This document shows positions 1 to 10,636 of a stretch of DNA of 64,000 bases, piece after piece. The notes below the pieces were generated by a model that was given only the letters and a program-made list of their open reading frames with translations, searched no databases and was not told the DNA's origin. The position numbers were made by a program, and so were the translations under genes. Location of the stretch: assembly GCA_031216915.1 (NCBI GenBank), contig CM062294.1, positions 166,921,455-166,985,454 on the forward strand, read 5' to 3'. The stretch is from Pictodentalium vernedei. Lineage: Eukaryota; Mollusca; Scaphopoda; Dentaliida; Dentaliidae. Numbering within the stretch: the stretch's first letter is position 1; the number at the start of each line of letters is the position of its first letter.

Positions 1-3000
1 GTGGGACTAAAAATTAAGATGATACTCCATTGTGTGATGAATAAAATCAACATGAAGTCTGGTGAGAGCATCGTAAAAATGCATATTTCAGATCTAACAT
101 CGAACCCGTATTTCGAGGTTCAGATTTATCGGACGTTTTCGAAAAGATGAAAGACAAGATGTTGACGTCTCTCGCAAATTATCAACATGAAGGTAGTAAT
201 TGGGCGTTCGATGAGGCGTTGAAACTCGAAATTCACATAACTGAAAATGATTCGTTGAAAGGATCTTCCTACGTGGAATTACCGTATTTCTTATCTAAAA
301 AACACGCCGTGGTCAACGTGAGAAATAAAGATGATCAGTGTTTTAAATGGGCAGTCACTTCTGCTTTATACCCTCTCAAAATCCATCGTGAGAGAGTTTC
401 TCGTTACGAGGAGACTTCTAAAAATCTTGATTGGACCGGAGTGACTTTTCCAACAGAGTTAAAACACATCGAACATTTCGAGGTTCAAAATCCCACCGTA
501 GCAATGAACGTCTTGGGATATGACAATGAAAAACGAACGATCTATCCTCTCAGACAGACTTTGTATCTCGAAAGAGAAAAAATGATTATTTTATTATTGA
601 TTTTGAATGGTGACAATCGTCATTATTGTTGGGTTAAACATCTGAGCCGTTTACTGTCGAGACAAAATAATAAACATGAACATAAGATATGTTTATGTTG
701 CAACTGCATGAACATGTTTAAGAGCAAAAAATCATTAGCGAAACATCAGGAATATTGCAATGAAAATCAAGGTGTTGCCGTCGGAATGCCCAAACCCAAA
801 ACCATCGTGAAGTTTGAAAATCACAATAGAAGGTTAAAAGTACAATTCGTCGTGTACGCTGATTTCGAATGTTTCACCACGAAAATGAGTTCCTGTCAAC
901 CCAACGCTCTTCAAAATTACGTCGAAAGATATCAAAAACACATACCTTCAGGCTATTGCATTTACGTGAAATGTGCTTTCGACTCGCAACATGACATGGG
1001 TCCCTTCACCTACATGAAACAGTATGAAGACGATGACGTGGCCCAAAGGTTCATGGAAGAGTTAGAATGGAAAATTCAAATGTTATACGACAAATTCAAA
1101 ACTCCGGCGAAAATGATCATCATGCGAGAGCAGCAGGACGAAAATAACAGAGCCACCAAATGTCACATATGCAGACAATCGTTCGACGAGAATTCGGAGG
1201 AAAATAAGAAGATTAGAGACCACGATCATTACACGGGTCTGTATTGCGCTCCGGCTCACAGCAAGTGTAATTTAAAATATCGAGATGCCACTTTCTATCC
1301 GGTGATGTTTCACAATCTCTCGGGTTACGACAGTCATCTGTTCGTGAAAAACCTCGGCACCTCACACAAAGAATTAAATTGCATCGTGAACAGCAAAGAA
1401 AGATACATTTCCTTCATGAAATGGAAGCTGATGGAGAAGAAAAGAGTAATCAACAGAAATACGTTGGAAGAAAAAACAAAGTCCATTCGTAGAGGCATAC
1501 GTTTCATCGACAATTTTAAATTGATGTCGACCGCTGTGGAAAAATTAGTCAATAACATGAGCAAGGATAAATTTAAAATCACGAGTGAACATTTCAGAGA
1601 ACGCGTAGACGTCATGTTGAGGAAAGGAGTCTATCCTTATGATTACATGAACGATCTAAAGAGATTCGAAGACACCACACTACCTTCGGAAAAAGATTTT
1701 TATTCGAAATTATATGAATCCGACATTTCCGACGAGAATTACGAACACGCCAAAAACGTGTGGAAATCATTTGATATGAAAACCATGAGAGATTATCACG
1801 ATCTCTATCTGAAGACAGACGTTCTGCTCTCGGCAGATGTGTTCGAAAATTTTCGAGACGTCTGTCATCGAAATTACGATCTGGATCCTGCTTGGCATTT
1901 CACCGCACCCAGTCTGGTGCAGGATGCTCTGTTGAAGACCACCGAAGTCCAATTGGAATTATTATCCGATGTGAACATGTTGCTCATGTTCGAAAGGGCT
2001 GCGAGAGGTGGTGTCTCGATGATCTCTCACAGATATTCTGAAGCTAACAATCCCTACATGAAAGAAGGTTTTGATTCGAAACTGTCGATTAAATACATAG
2101 AGTATTGGGACGCTAATAATCTGTACGGTTGGGCTATGAGTCATCCTTTACCGATTGGAAATTTCGAATGGGTGACGGAACCGGAAGAGATGCAAACATG
2201 GAGAGACTATCCTTGCATTTTAGAAGTCGATTTGAACTATCCGGAAGAATTACACATTTCACACAATGATTATCCACTGGCTCCCGAACGAATGGAACCG
2301 AACGAAGGAGAAAAACTCATTCCCAATTTATTTAACAAATGTAACTACGTCGTCTACAGCGAGAATTTGAAACAATACGTCGATTACAGGATGAAATTAG
2401 TCGACATACATCGCATCATTCGATTCGACGAAGGGCCTTGGATGAAAAAATATATCGATCTCAACAGGAATCTCAGAATTCGAGCCGAGAATGATTTCGA
2501 AAAATATTTCTTCAAACTCATGAACAACTGCATGTACGGTAAATCGATGGAAAACATCAGGAAGAGAACCGACGTTCGACTCGTCACGTCTGAGAAAAGA
2601 GCTAAAAAATTAGTGGCGAAACCCAATTACAAACACCGAACCATATTCGACGAAAATCTAGTGGCAATGCAAAAGAGTTCAACAAACCATATTATCTCGG
2701 ACCGATCATATTAGATATCAGCAAGCGATTGATGTACGAGTTTCACTACGATTACGTCAAACCAAAATTTGGTAATAAAGCCAAACTACTGTTCACCGAC
2801 ATGGACAGTTTAGTTTACGAGATAGAGACGACAGATGTCTACCGAGATATATCTCTGGACGTGGCCGCATGGTTCAACATGAGCAATTATCCCGTCGATC
2901 ACCCGTCCAACATTCAATCGAACGACAACAAGAAGATGTTGGGTAAATTTAAGGACGAGAGCGGTGGTAAACAAATCGTCGAATTCGTGGGCTTGAGACC

Positions 3001-3430
3001 CAAACTGTATGCTTATCGTCTAGAAGATGAAGAGATCAAGAAGTGCAAAGGGGTTAAAGTATGCGTGGTGAAGAAAAACATCTCTTTCCAAGAGTATAAA
3101 GATTGTCTGTTAGGAAGTGGTCCGGTGTATAAGACTATGAAATCGATTCGAAGCGAAAATCATGACTTGTATACCGAAATAGTCAACAAGATTTTGCTAA
3201 CGGCTGACGATGATACGAGATTCGTGTTAGACGATAAAATAAGCACTTTGGCACTTGGACATTGGACTTTAGATCTAATTAGAGACGATATGAATGTGGA
3301 TGATTGGATTCCAGATATGATTGTGGATGATAGGATTCCAGAAAATCAAGAGGAATTAGATGGATTCGAAATTATAGAAATCGATAGAGACATCGAGAGA
3401 GTTAGTTTAAAAAGAAAAAGAAAAGAATAA
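1..3430 (+). pseudogene. POLB: Protein-primed family B DNA polymerase, E1 copy
   Basis: Replicative polymerase of the element. The main reading block starts at 147 but homology to the other copies continues upstream in another frame to the window edge, so the N-terminus is missing or shifted. From residue 1 at 147 the order is: a C2H2-like finger near 182-205, Exo I YADFECF near 239, an endonuclease-VII-like Cys/His patch (CHIC...RDHDHYTG) near 338-370, Exo II (HNLSGYDSH) near 388, Exo III YLKTD near 553, Pol A YWDANNLYG near 652 and Pol B NNCMYGK near 792. The frame breaks near 2660-2725 through small deletions, then resumes at 2729 with motif C TDMDS and the RPKLYAY region. The C-terminal tail is acidic and repeat-like. 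It reads with the protease and fibre genes downstream. Confidence 0.93.
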
Positions 3431-3496
3431 AACAAAATAACGTCATTTTAGTGAATTATAATATAATAAATAAATAAAAAAAATATATATGCATTT

Positions 3497-3931
3497 ATGA
3501 ATAAGAAAATAAAGATATCCGTAGAAGGTGTCGTGTTACCTAACGAACCCCTATCCAACATCGATCTGTTGAATGCGGCAAAAGATTTGAAAATCAAAGA
3601 TTTTCTAGGCGTGTTTTCCAGAGATGCCTTGCCGAAGAGAAGACCTCGACAATCGGAATACGGAATTTTAAATCTAGATGATTCATTGGATGAAGGCACT
3701 CACTGGGTGACGTGGATCAAGAACGGGAAGAAGAAAAATTATTATTTCGACAGCTATGAAATCTCGCCGCCAAAAGAAATAAAGGACTATTTCAACAAAT
3801 CGATGGTTCGTTACAACACAGAACAAGTGCAATCACCAGATCAAGTGTTTTGCTGTCACCTGTGTCTCTACGTTCTCAAGAGATGGTCTGAAGGAGATCG
3901 GTTTCAAAACATTCTCAATGATTTACATTAG
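3497..3931 (+). CDS. PRO: Adenain-like cysteine protease, E1 copy
   Basis: A 144-residue open frame matching the short adenovirus-type maturation proteases of Polintons, which cleave capsid and core precursors. Candidate catalytic residues are His69 in GTHWV, Asp85 in YFDSYE, Gln116 and Cys119 in QVFCCHLC. The E2 copy has Cys-Gly at the last site, where this copy has Cys-Cys, so the residue after the nucleophile has changed. This is the only protease of the three without a stop or frameshift. It starts 66 bp after the polymerase stop on the same strand, behind an A/T-rich TATA-like spacer. Confidence 0.85.
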   Translation: MNKKIKISVEGVVLPNEPLSNIDLLNAAKDLKIKDFLGVFSRDALPKRRPRQSEYGILNLDDSLDEGTHWVTWIKNGKKKNYYFDSYEISPPKEIKDYFNKSMVRYNTEQVQSPDQVFCCHLCLYVLKRWSEGDRFQNILNDLH

Positions 3932-4088
3932 AGAGAATTTTTTTTTGTACAGTATATATAAAGATAATAAATTATTTTAAAAAATTTTAATCGAATAAAA
4001 ACAAAAAATAAAAATAAAATAGTTCATTTTTAATAAACTGCATTTTGAATATATTTTTTTCAAAAAAACAAAAAAATCCTACAACAAC

Positions 4089-5444
4089 ATGCCAGTCGAT
4101 AAATTTGGTAGAAGTGACGACGAAAAAGTCAACCTAAGAAAGAAGAGGAAGACATTCGAAGTCGTTGATGGTTACGACATTGCCAACTTGGACGAACTTT
4201 ACGTTCGGAGATACGAACCTCGAGAAGAACCTTTGAACATGAACGATAAGAAGCTCTACAATCTTCCCGAGCCAATAGATCTCGCAGATGCTGCGACTAA
4301 AAAATACGTCGACAGGGGGAACGCCGATTTCGAACGAATCATGCTAGATAATTACGTGGATAAAACCATAACCGATGATCTGGATCTGAAATCCAAACGT
4401 TTGGTGAATGTCGCGAATCCCATAGATCCCACCGATGCCGCGACCAAGAAATACGCGGACGACTCTCACACGAGATTCAGTGAACACCTGAGAAATAGAT
4501 ATGTCCAGAAAACGATGCACTCGGAATTGAACGCCAGTTCTAACAACATAACGAACATGACCACTCCCACGAATCCCAAGGACGTGGCGACCAAACACTA
4601 CGTAGATCTGGAACAGAGAAAGTCTGACAGATGAGAAATGAAATCGGATCTGAATGCGGGATTCAACAAGATATTGAATCTGTCGAAGGTCGACGACACG
4701 GATGCGGACTCAACCGCGGTCAATAAGGGCTACGTGGATTCTGCCGTGATACGATCACAAGAATGCCTAGAATCGGAAGTGGACGATCTCTACCTGAACA
4801 AACAATCTGGCGGAACCATAGAGGGTGGTATCGACATGAACGGTAAGAATTTATTCGGACTCAGTCACGATCCCGAATTCGATTCCAGCGCGGTCAGCAG
4901 AAAGTACATGGACGACAACTCAGTCTGGAGAAAGGGTGACATCATGGAAGGTAAACTAGACATGGGTGGACACGTGCTCACGAATCTACCTGATCCCGTG
5001 AACATGACGGATGCCTGCACCCTGATTTTGGTGGTGGAGAAAGTCAAATATGCTAGACAATTGATCACTGTGTGGGCCGAGGAGGCCGGCACCTTAGATG
5101 AAGGAAAAGCTGAGTGGTCTTTCGGAAATGGAGGTAGCGGATCGAAACATGGTCAGGTGGGATATCCCATGCCGCTGGGAGGTGAAATCCTTCGAATGAG
5201 TCTGGCTTCCTCGGATTTGAATAACAGAGCGGTCGTCAATCTCATGGTGAATGGAGTAGAGAGCGATAAGAGATACAGCATCAAAAAGACTGAGAATCAA
5301 TACGCGAATGTTAGCACGTTTGGCACGCCTCTCAAAGTGAACGCCGGAGACAGGATTAATTTCGTTACGAAAACCAATAATCCTGAAGCCGCCACTTCTG
5401 TGGTGAGTCTACTGATCGAATTAGTTCCGTTGAACAAACAGTGA
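4089..5444 (+). pseudogene. Fibre-like protein with tail-fibre repeats, E1 copy
   Basis: About 450 codons with one in-frame TGA at 4632-4634, where E2 has CGA. The first two thirds contain about six diverged units of the form LxNLPxPxDxxDAATKKYVD, a pattern known from trimeric phage tail fibres. The last 130 residues lack the repeat and probably form a globular tip. By analogy this would be the virion fibre that binds cells, but the attachment role is inferred. It lies after the protease on the same strand and converges on the capsid gene across a hairpin. Confidence 0.75.
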
Positions 5445-5513
5445 ATGCGTGGAAAATAATGAATTAAAAAAAAAAAAATAATGTGTGATTTATTAAAAAA
5501 ACAAAAAAAAAAA

Positions 5514-5560
5514 AGTAATGAGATTTGGAAAGATGTTCAATCTCTCTAGATCACATTACT
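5514..5560. terminator. Hairpin between convergent genes, E1
   Basis: AGTAATG at 5514-5520 pairs with CATTACT at 5554-5560, with A/T homopolymers on both sides. It lies between the fibre gene (+) and the CARD/capsid genes (-). Equivalent hairpins occupy the same junction in E2 and E3, so it may be a bidirectional transcription end signal. Confidence 0.5.
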
Positions 5561-5606
5561 TTTATTTTTTTTTTTTTTTTGAGGTTTTGTTTTAATACGT
5601 TATTTC

Positions 5607-5918
5607 TCATAATGTTTCATCTCGTGAAATTGGATCACCTATCTCGAAACACGTGTCGACATCTATTTTAGCATTTCGAAGAGCTTTTATAAATTCTCGA
5701 AAAGCAGTCGGTCCTCAAAACGTCAACTTGTCTAAAAGTTTTCTGGTCTTATCTTCTATCAAGATTTTACTTTCGATTTCACGTCTCATATAATCAGTCA
5801 ATATCAAAGGTTCTGTTTCGACTAAAGTGTCTAGAATTATTGCTAAAGAATCTTGCAAAATATGTTTAATCAAAACACGTCTGTTTCATCTTAAGTATTC
5901 TCTTTCTTTATCATTCAT
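5607..5918 (-). pseudogene. CARD (caspase recruitment domain) protein, broken
   Basis: A 103-codon frame from ATG 5918 to TGA 5607, interrupted by two in-frame TGA codons, which is why it is easy to miss. The translation has the pattern of a CARD six-helix death-fold domain: a basic EREYLR start, a long middle region with LTDYMRREIES, then DKTRKLLDKL and GPTAFREFIKAL, the two most diagnostic CARD segments. CARDs mediate homotypic contacts in apoptosis and innate immune signalling, so a viral copy could interfere with a host adaptor. That role is inferred. It lies directly downstream of the capsid gene on the same strand, the slot that holds a TFIIS-like gene in E2. Both stops could come from CGA by C-to-T change. 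Confidence 0.75.
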
Positions 5919-5979
5919 TTTTATAATAATTTTTTAATTTTATTTATATATATATTTTTTTTTTCACACTCGTCTCTCA

Positions 5980-7225
5980 TCAAATGATCGACATCTTATT
6001 TCCATCTGATTCGAATTGTAATTCTCTGTCCGACAGGACCAGGGCGAAGGCTTCGGTTTTTCTTGGCACGTTCCTATCGAATTGCATCTTGATCTGAATG
6101 TCTAAGACGCTACTCCTGAGTCATTCACTCTGTTTACTGACGTCGAATACGAACATGGGATACATCGACTTGTATTCGCCGGGAGATATGTTAGGGTTGC
6201 TCATCAATTCGTCTAGACCGTGATACTTCTTTCTAAAATCAGCGGCGTGGCCGTACAGTCTGCAGAAATCGTTCTTGTCGAATGACGCGTTGTAATCGAT
6301 TGCTGGATATCTCGTGGCAGTGATCGAACAGCGACGCATTCTTTTCCTGAGACCTGTCCCTATCGGTCTGAAACGCAACCACGATGAAACGAGGTCTCTC
6401 GGAAGCGGATTTCACCGTCAATCTCCAATCGAAGTGATTCGTGGAGGGTGGAATGCTAGCCGTGTCGCACTGTCTCATTCTAAATCCCACGGGTAATTTA
6501 CTCTTGGATTCTATGATCTTGTAGAGACACGCTTTTTCCACAATCGAAGGCTCCACGTGCGGAACGAACCACGATATCTTGTGTAGAGTTATCTTACCCG
6601 CATTGGTCGCAGTGAGTCTCACTATTGCGTCGTCGTCAACTTTTCGAATCAACGTCAGATTGTGTTTGAATCCGTACATGATCTTGTTGTAATCGTCCGC
6701 AAATCCGGAGATGTGTTTCAAAGGTTTCCTGAACGAAAACGTTCCTTTAGGTCTGGACGACTTGACGACGTAGTCGAATATCAAGACGGCGCCGGCGCCG
6801 GCGCTAGCAGGGCCGACGGTGTCTTTCACCCACAACTGATTAAGTCCTCTGGATTTCGAAAAATCATCAGGATACGTCAAGAGTCCGAACATTGTGGTGG
6901 CCTGACCGGGATGAAACACAGATTCTATCTCTTGTCCGGATAGCATGTATTTTATATTACTGAATAGATGCATGATGCCATTATTGGCTAGAGTAACCGT
7001 GTCGTCGTCGGCGTAGTCGCTCCCATCTTCCTTGGTGAAACGTCCCTGCACCACTATGTAACTCTCGTTAGGATGTATGAATAGATCTTGAGTTTCGACT
7101 TTAATTCTTATCTCTCTCGCATTGTTCAAACTCGTTCCGGTTACCGGTTCGTATTCATGAACCTCATATTCTTGAATACTTTCATCTTTCACTATGCTTT
7201 GTGCTATATCTAGTATATTTCTCAT
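5980..7225 (-). pseudogene. MCP: Major capsid protein (double-jelly-roll type), E1 copy
   Basis: A roughly 420-residue protein, start ATG 7225. It aligns along its length with the E2 gene at 42592-43847. Breaks: a 32-bp deletion near 6316, bordered by GGCA in the intact copy, shifts the frame, and a TGA at 6119-6121 stands where E2 has CGA. Homology continues past it to the true end at 5980. Assignment as the Polinton capsid rests on conservation in all three elements, beta-rich composition, length and position beside the integrase. No fold signature can be proven by eye. Its C-terminal segment has about seven residues more than E2. Confidence 0.68.
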
Positions 7226-7394
7226 TTTAAAGGATTTTTAGTTTGTTTTTTTTTTGTTTATTAATTAACTTGCTTTCTTTATCTAAAAATAGTTTTTAAT
7301 TATTTTTTATTATTATTTTTCTCTCTTATATATATATATATGTGTAAACAAGAAAATATTAAAGAAAGTAAATAAAAGAAATTTGTTTTCTTTA
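7226..7394. promoter_or_regulatory. A/T-rich spacer upstream of capsid gene, E1
   Basis: An A/T-rich gap between capsid and integrase genes with a TATATATATATA run near 7328-7341. The matching gap in E2 (42435-42591) keeps the same run and flanks, so it is a candidate promoter. Similar TATA runs precede most genes in the three elements. Confidence 0.35.
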
Positions 7395-8714
7395 TCAAAA
7401 CTTTGTCTTCTGTAATTGTTGTTCGTAAAACTTTCCGATGATCTCTTCTCCATCCAAAGCTTCGATTTCGTAAGTCACCGGATCAGTGTGAAATATTTTG
7501 ATTATCACGAAGATTTCCGAGGTCCATCGAGGAGAATAACCCTTTTCGAAGTGCTTCTTATAAGCGTAGATTCTCACTTGATCACCGATCGCAAATTTCG
7601 GCGTTCTAGACTTCTTCCTAATCTTAGATCTTTCAGGATATAGATTCGCGTAGCCCCGTTTTTCATTTCGAGGATCGCTAGCTTCCACGGGAGTCATCTT
7701 GATCGATCTGTGTCGCGTGTTGTTGTAATCTTTGACCAGACCGTTCAGAGCGTATATGTCTTTCTTGGTCGAATTCGCCGTGAAGTATCTGTGCATCTTT
7801 TCCTTCATCGTTCAATTCCAACGTTCCACCACGCTGGCTTTCTCTTCGTTTTCGATCGAGTAGAGGTCTACCAATCGATGAACGTGCTTGTTGTAGAATT
7901 CCTTTCCCTTATCCACCCACAATTTACTCGGTTTTCGAGAAGACGAGTCGAACACGCTCTTCAGGGCCTCGGCGACGCAAGGTCCCGATTTATTCTTCAA
8001 AGCTCTGATCCAACCGTATTTGGAAAACACGTCGATGACCGTCAATAGATATTTGACGCCCTCGTTCCACCTCGAAAACGATCTCATGTCGACCAAGTCG
8101 GCAGACCAAATATCATCCAAACCCTTCACGAATACCCTTCTCTTTCGAAATTTACGCACTATGGGTTTGTGTAACTCCTCGGCCAATTCGCTCGTCAATA
8201 ATCGTTTCTTCTTCTTTTCCGATGCGCTTTTTTTTTTAACGCCCCATCCGAATCGACGTTTCGCACCGATCAGATTGCCGACCAGCGAACGTTCTATCTT
8301 CTCTCTCCTGGTCGAATTCGATATGCCTCTCAATTTCCCCAACATGTTTTTATCACAGACGTTGTTGCGAGTCTTGGTGTCGGTATGTCCGGCGTAGCAC
8401 AGATCGTGATCATACGCGGCCGCGTTCACCCTATTCACAGGTTTGCTCCAAGATCAGATCGGCGTTGAGTCTCTTGTTCAATTTCGTTCCGGGTTCCGTG
8501 AAACTGTGACCGGGCAGATGCATTTCGAAAGGTAGATTATTGATCATTTTATTCACGATGCCTTTACCTTTGCCCGCGTTCTTTTTTTGACGAATCGAGT
8601 CTTGACAGAACCACACACGTCGCAAATTCCGCGAAGCATCTGTCTGTCGTTTTTAGTTCGTACTTCTCGAGAATTACTCGTCTCGGTAACTCTCTTACAC
8701 CTTACGCAATACAT
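7395..8714 (-). pseudogene. INT: Zinc ribbon + PLA2-like domain + integrase, E1 copy
   Basis: From ATG 8714 the order is a zinc ribbon (two CxxC pairs), a parvovirus-type phospholipase A2-like domain with GPG calcium loop and YDHDLCY catalytic motif, a Lys-rich linker, then an rve integrase core and C-terminal SH3-like/chromo-like region. The PLA2 part and the integrase core share one open frame here (8438-7812), which argues for a fusion protein. The integrase triad is D in SADLVD, D in WVDKGKEF and E in VVERWN, with only 28 residues between the last two. Breaks: TGA at 7809-7811 (CGA in E2) and frameshifts near 8435 and 8590-8630. It would insert the element into host DNA with 6-bp duplications. 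Confidence 0.9.
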
Positions 8715-8806
8715 TTTTAAGAGTTATTTAAATTAATTTCGTTTTTTAATTTTATATATAAATTTAATAATTAATTAATTCTGTTCTTATTATATATATA
8801 TTTTTT

Positions 8807-9469
8807 TCAATCGCTGCTCTTGAGTACTATCATCTTACTGAATTCCTCCCTGGCCTCTTTCCTCCCCTTTTCCACGAGAGAATCCTTCATCTCTTCCTTG
8901 ATGATCTGACGAGTCTTGATTCTCACGGCTTCTTTCATGGCACTGTATTTCGTTTTCTCGCTCAATATCGCGAAGTATTCTCCGTCCGATATACTACCGT
9001 CTTTCAACGCCATAGAGATCATTTCGGATATCGTGTCGATCTTGGAGTCGGCCAAGACGCGAATCTTGTCGTGTTTCCTCGCCTTCAGATATAATTTCCT
9101 ACTCAAAAAGTTTCCGAGTGTGCTAAACAATCCGGCGGCGAGAGCCACTCCTTCTACGGTCAACACGGTCGGAATGCCGACCGCGGTCGACAACAATCCG
9201 ATGCCGGCCGCGTGTAAACCCATGGAAATCGTGATGAGTGTCGTGTCGATCGCGTTGACGAATTTCACGAAACGCGAATACTTCTTCTTGAGAGAATGAC
9301 GAGAATCTCTCTCTCGAGTTAGATACTCTTGGATTCTACTGATTTGATCGATGCGATACCTCTCTCCTCTTTCTTTTTCTTCTAGCGACGGTGCCGTCGG
9401 CAAAACGCTGATCGGCTTCTCATCCTCGTCGTCCACTAACGTCGGATACAATTTATTTCTGGTTCTCAT
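8807..9469 (-). CDS. Conserved two-TM membrane protein, E1 copy
   Basis: An intact 220-residue frame. A charged N-terminal half with many Arg/Lys/Glu is followed by a hydrophobic hairpin at about residues 72-120 (glycine- and alanine-rich, two probable membrane helices), then an amphipathic charged C-terminal half. Conserved in all three elements at the same place between the integrase and the Cys-rich protein. I do not recognise a known function. A virion-membrane or host-membrane role is possible from the topology only. The E2 copy is nearly identical but has a 1-bp deletion. Confidence 0.8.
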   Translation of the reverse strand: MRTRNKLYPTLVDDEDEKPISVLPTAPSLEEKERGERYRIDQISRIQEYLTRERDSRHSLKKKYSRFVKFVNAIDTTLITISMGLHAAGIGLLSTAVGIPTVLTVEGVALAAGLFSTLGNFLSRKLYLKARKHDKIRVLADSKIDTISEMISMALKDGSISDGEYFAILSEKTKYSAMKEAVRIKTRQIIKEEMKDSLVEKGRKEAREEFSKMIVLKSSD

Positions 9470-9549
9470 TTTTGTGTTTTTTTTCTTTCTAATATTAGAT
9501 AAAAAAATTTAATATGTGTATTTATTTTTATTTTCTATTCTCCCTTATT

Positions 9550-9936
9550 TTATATCAACGAGAAAACGTATGCTTGACTGAACAATAATTTCATGATGCA
9601 TCCCTTATCACGTAAAGTCAGACTTTTACGCGCCAATTTCTGTTCTTCCGAAACTGTGGGCTTGCTTTGATCCGTAGAGAAGAGTAATCTCTTCCAAAAC
9701 GCGATCACTTCATCGATTTGAACGCGTTCGAACGCCGGTTCGAAATACTTGATGACCATATCTTCCCTTTCCATCCACAGACACGAATTATTCTCGTGAT
9801 CGAAGTCTAGGTGATCCCGACATCCGACGCATCGTTCTAACAAGAGACGACCTAGTTGTTCGTTCACGCAGAATGCTTAGGCTCTCATCAGCATTTTTAA
9901 AAGAAACCTTACTCTAATAGTCTGAGAATCGCTCAT
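9550..9936 (-). pseudogene. Small Cys/His-rich protein, E1 copy
   Basis: About 128 codons from ATG 9936, broken by a TAA (TAC in E2) near codon 23. The core is CVGCRDHLDFDHENNSC, a CxxC...H...C arrangement likely to bind zinc. The rest is helical and charged. It is the last gene before the terminal repeat in E1 and the first in E2. Function unknown. Its place at the element end, beside the TIR, is its most distinctive feature. Confidence 0.75.
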
Positions 9937-10059
9937 GATTTACGTATTTATTTCTTTATTATCTATTCGATTTGATATATTATTTTTTTAAATAACTATT
10001 TATTTATATATATTTTTTTTTCTCTCCTATATATATCAATCACTTTTTTATTACTTCAG

Positions 10060-10509
10060 GAAACGTGACAGTGGGTTTGCCGGTTCAGAGACACCTCTTT
10101 TCCGTGTACCGCGCACGATTCGATTTCCGACGTAAAATCCGCAGATGGATTTCCGTGTACGCCTCCATAGGGTTTCAGTGTTAAAATCGTGTACAGACGC
10201 GGATGATTTAGAATCAGCTAGATGATGGTTTAGAAACGGCAAAACGTTTTTTTGCTCGCAATTTAACACTGAATCCTATGGGGAAACCCATTTGCCGATT
10301 CAAAGACAAAACGGTACATGTACACATACGTAAAATTTCATGCGTTTTTTTTTCACACTTGGATACAATCAGTGGTCTTTGAATCGGCAAAGCCGATTCT
10401 AATACACCCTAAAAAACGTTAAAATCGTAACACTAAATCCTATGGAGGTGTACATGTACACGTATACGTACATGTACACCTGTCCCTCAATCGGCCTCTA
10501 CCACCTACT
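10060..10509 (-). repeat. Terminal inverted repeat, E1 right end
   Basis: Matches the E2 TIRs from the CGTGACAGTGGG block to the outer CCTACT. It contains repeated short modules (AACACTGAATCCTATGG, AAAATCGTGTAC) and runs of overlapping palindromes such as GTACATGTAC. It lacks an inner stretch of roughly 100 bp that both E2 TIRs carry. Confidence 0.85.
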
Positions 10510-10623
10510 GGGGTCAAATGTTATGGTTTTGTTGATTTTTTTTAAAAACAATGTTTGTTTTTTCAACAGTTCAATTTGTAAATTACTTGGTAGAATGCTC
10601 CCAATTCGTTAGGTAAATGTTAA
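10510..10623. repeat. Half of a hairpin MITE split by E1
   Basis: Matches the right half of the MITE at 62313-62561, from GGGGTC through ATGGTTTTGTTGA to the terminal GTTAGGTAAATGTTAA. E1 ends exactly where the other half would begin. Confidence 0.7.
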
Positions 10624-10636
10624 TCAAGCTGTTACA

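Larger units (their letters stand above)
1..10509 (+). mobile_element. Maverick/Polinton element E1 (right part; left end outside window)
   Basis: An adintovirus-like Polinton cut by the left window edge. Visible genes are PolB, cysteine protease and fibre on the plus strand, then CARD, major capsid, integrase, two-TM membrane protein and Cys-rich protein on the minus strand, ending in a terminal repeat whose last bases are CCTACT. The expected target duplication is GGGGTC at 10510-10515. The flank after it is the right half of a hairpin MITE that has the same GGGGTC in another copy, which supports this boundary. The packaging/capsid block seen in E2 and E3 should lie to the left of the window. 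Nearly every gene has at least one stop or frameshift, so this copy looks inactive. Confidence 0.93.

Noticed and set aside
1334..1615. Minus-strand open frames inside the polymerase genes
   Set aside because: They overlap strongly supported family B polymerase motifs on the other strand and show no domain of their own.
6662..6943. Plus-strand frames antisense to the capsid genes
   Set aside because: Their counterparts over other copies vary freely while the capsid frame is conserved.
8020..8397. Plus-strand frame antisense to the integrase
   Set aside because: Shadow of the integrase/PLA2 frame; repeated in E2 only because the DNA is nearly identical.
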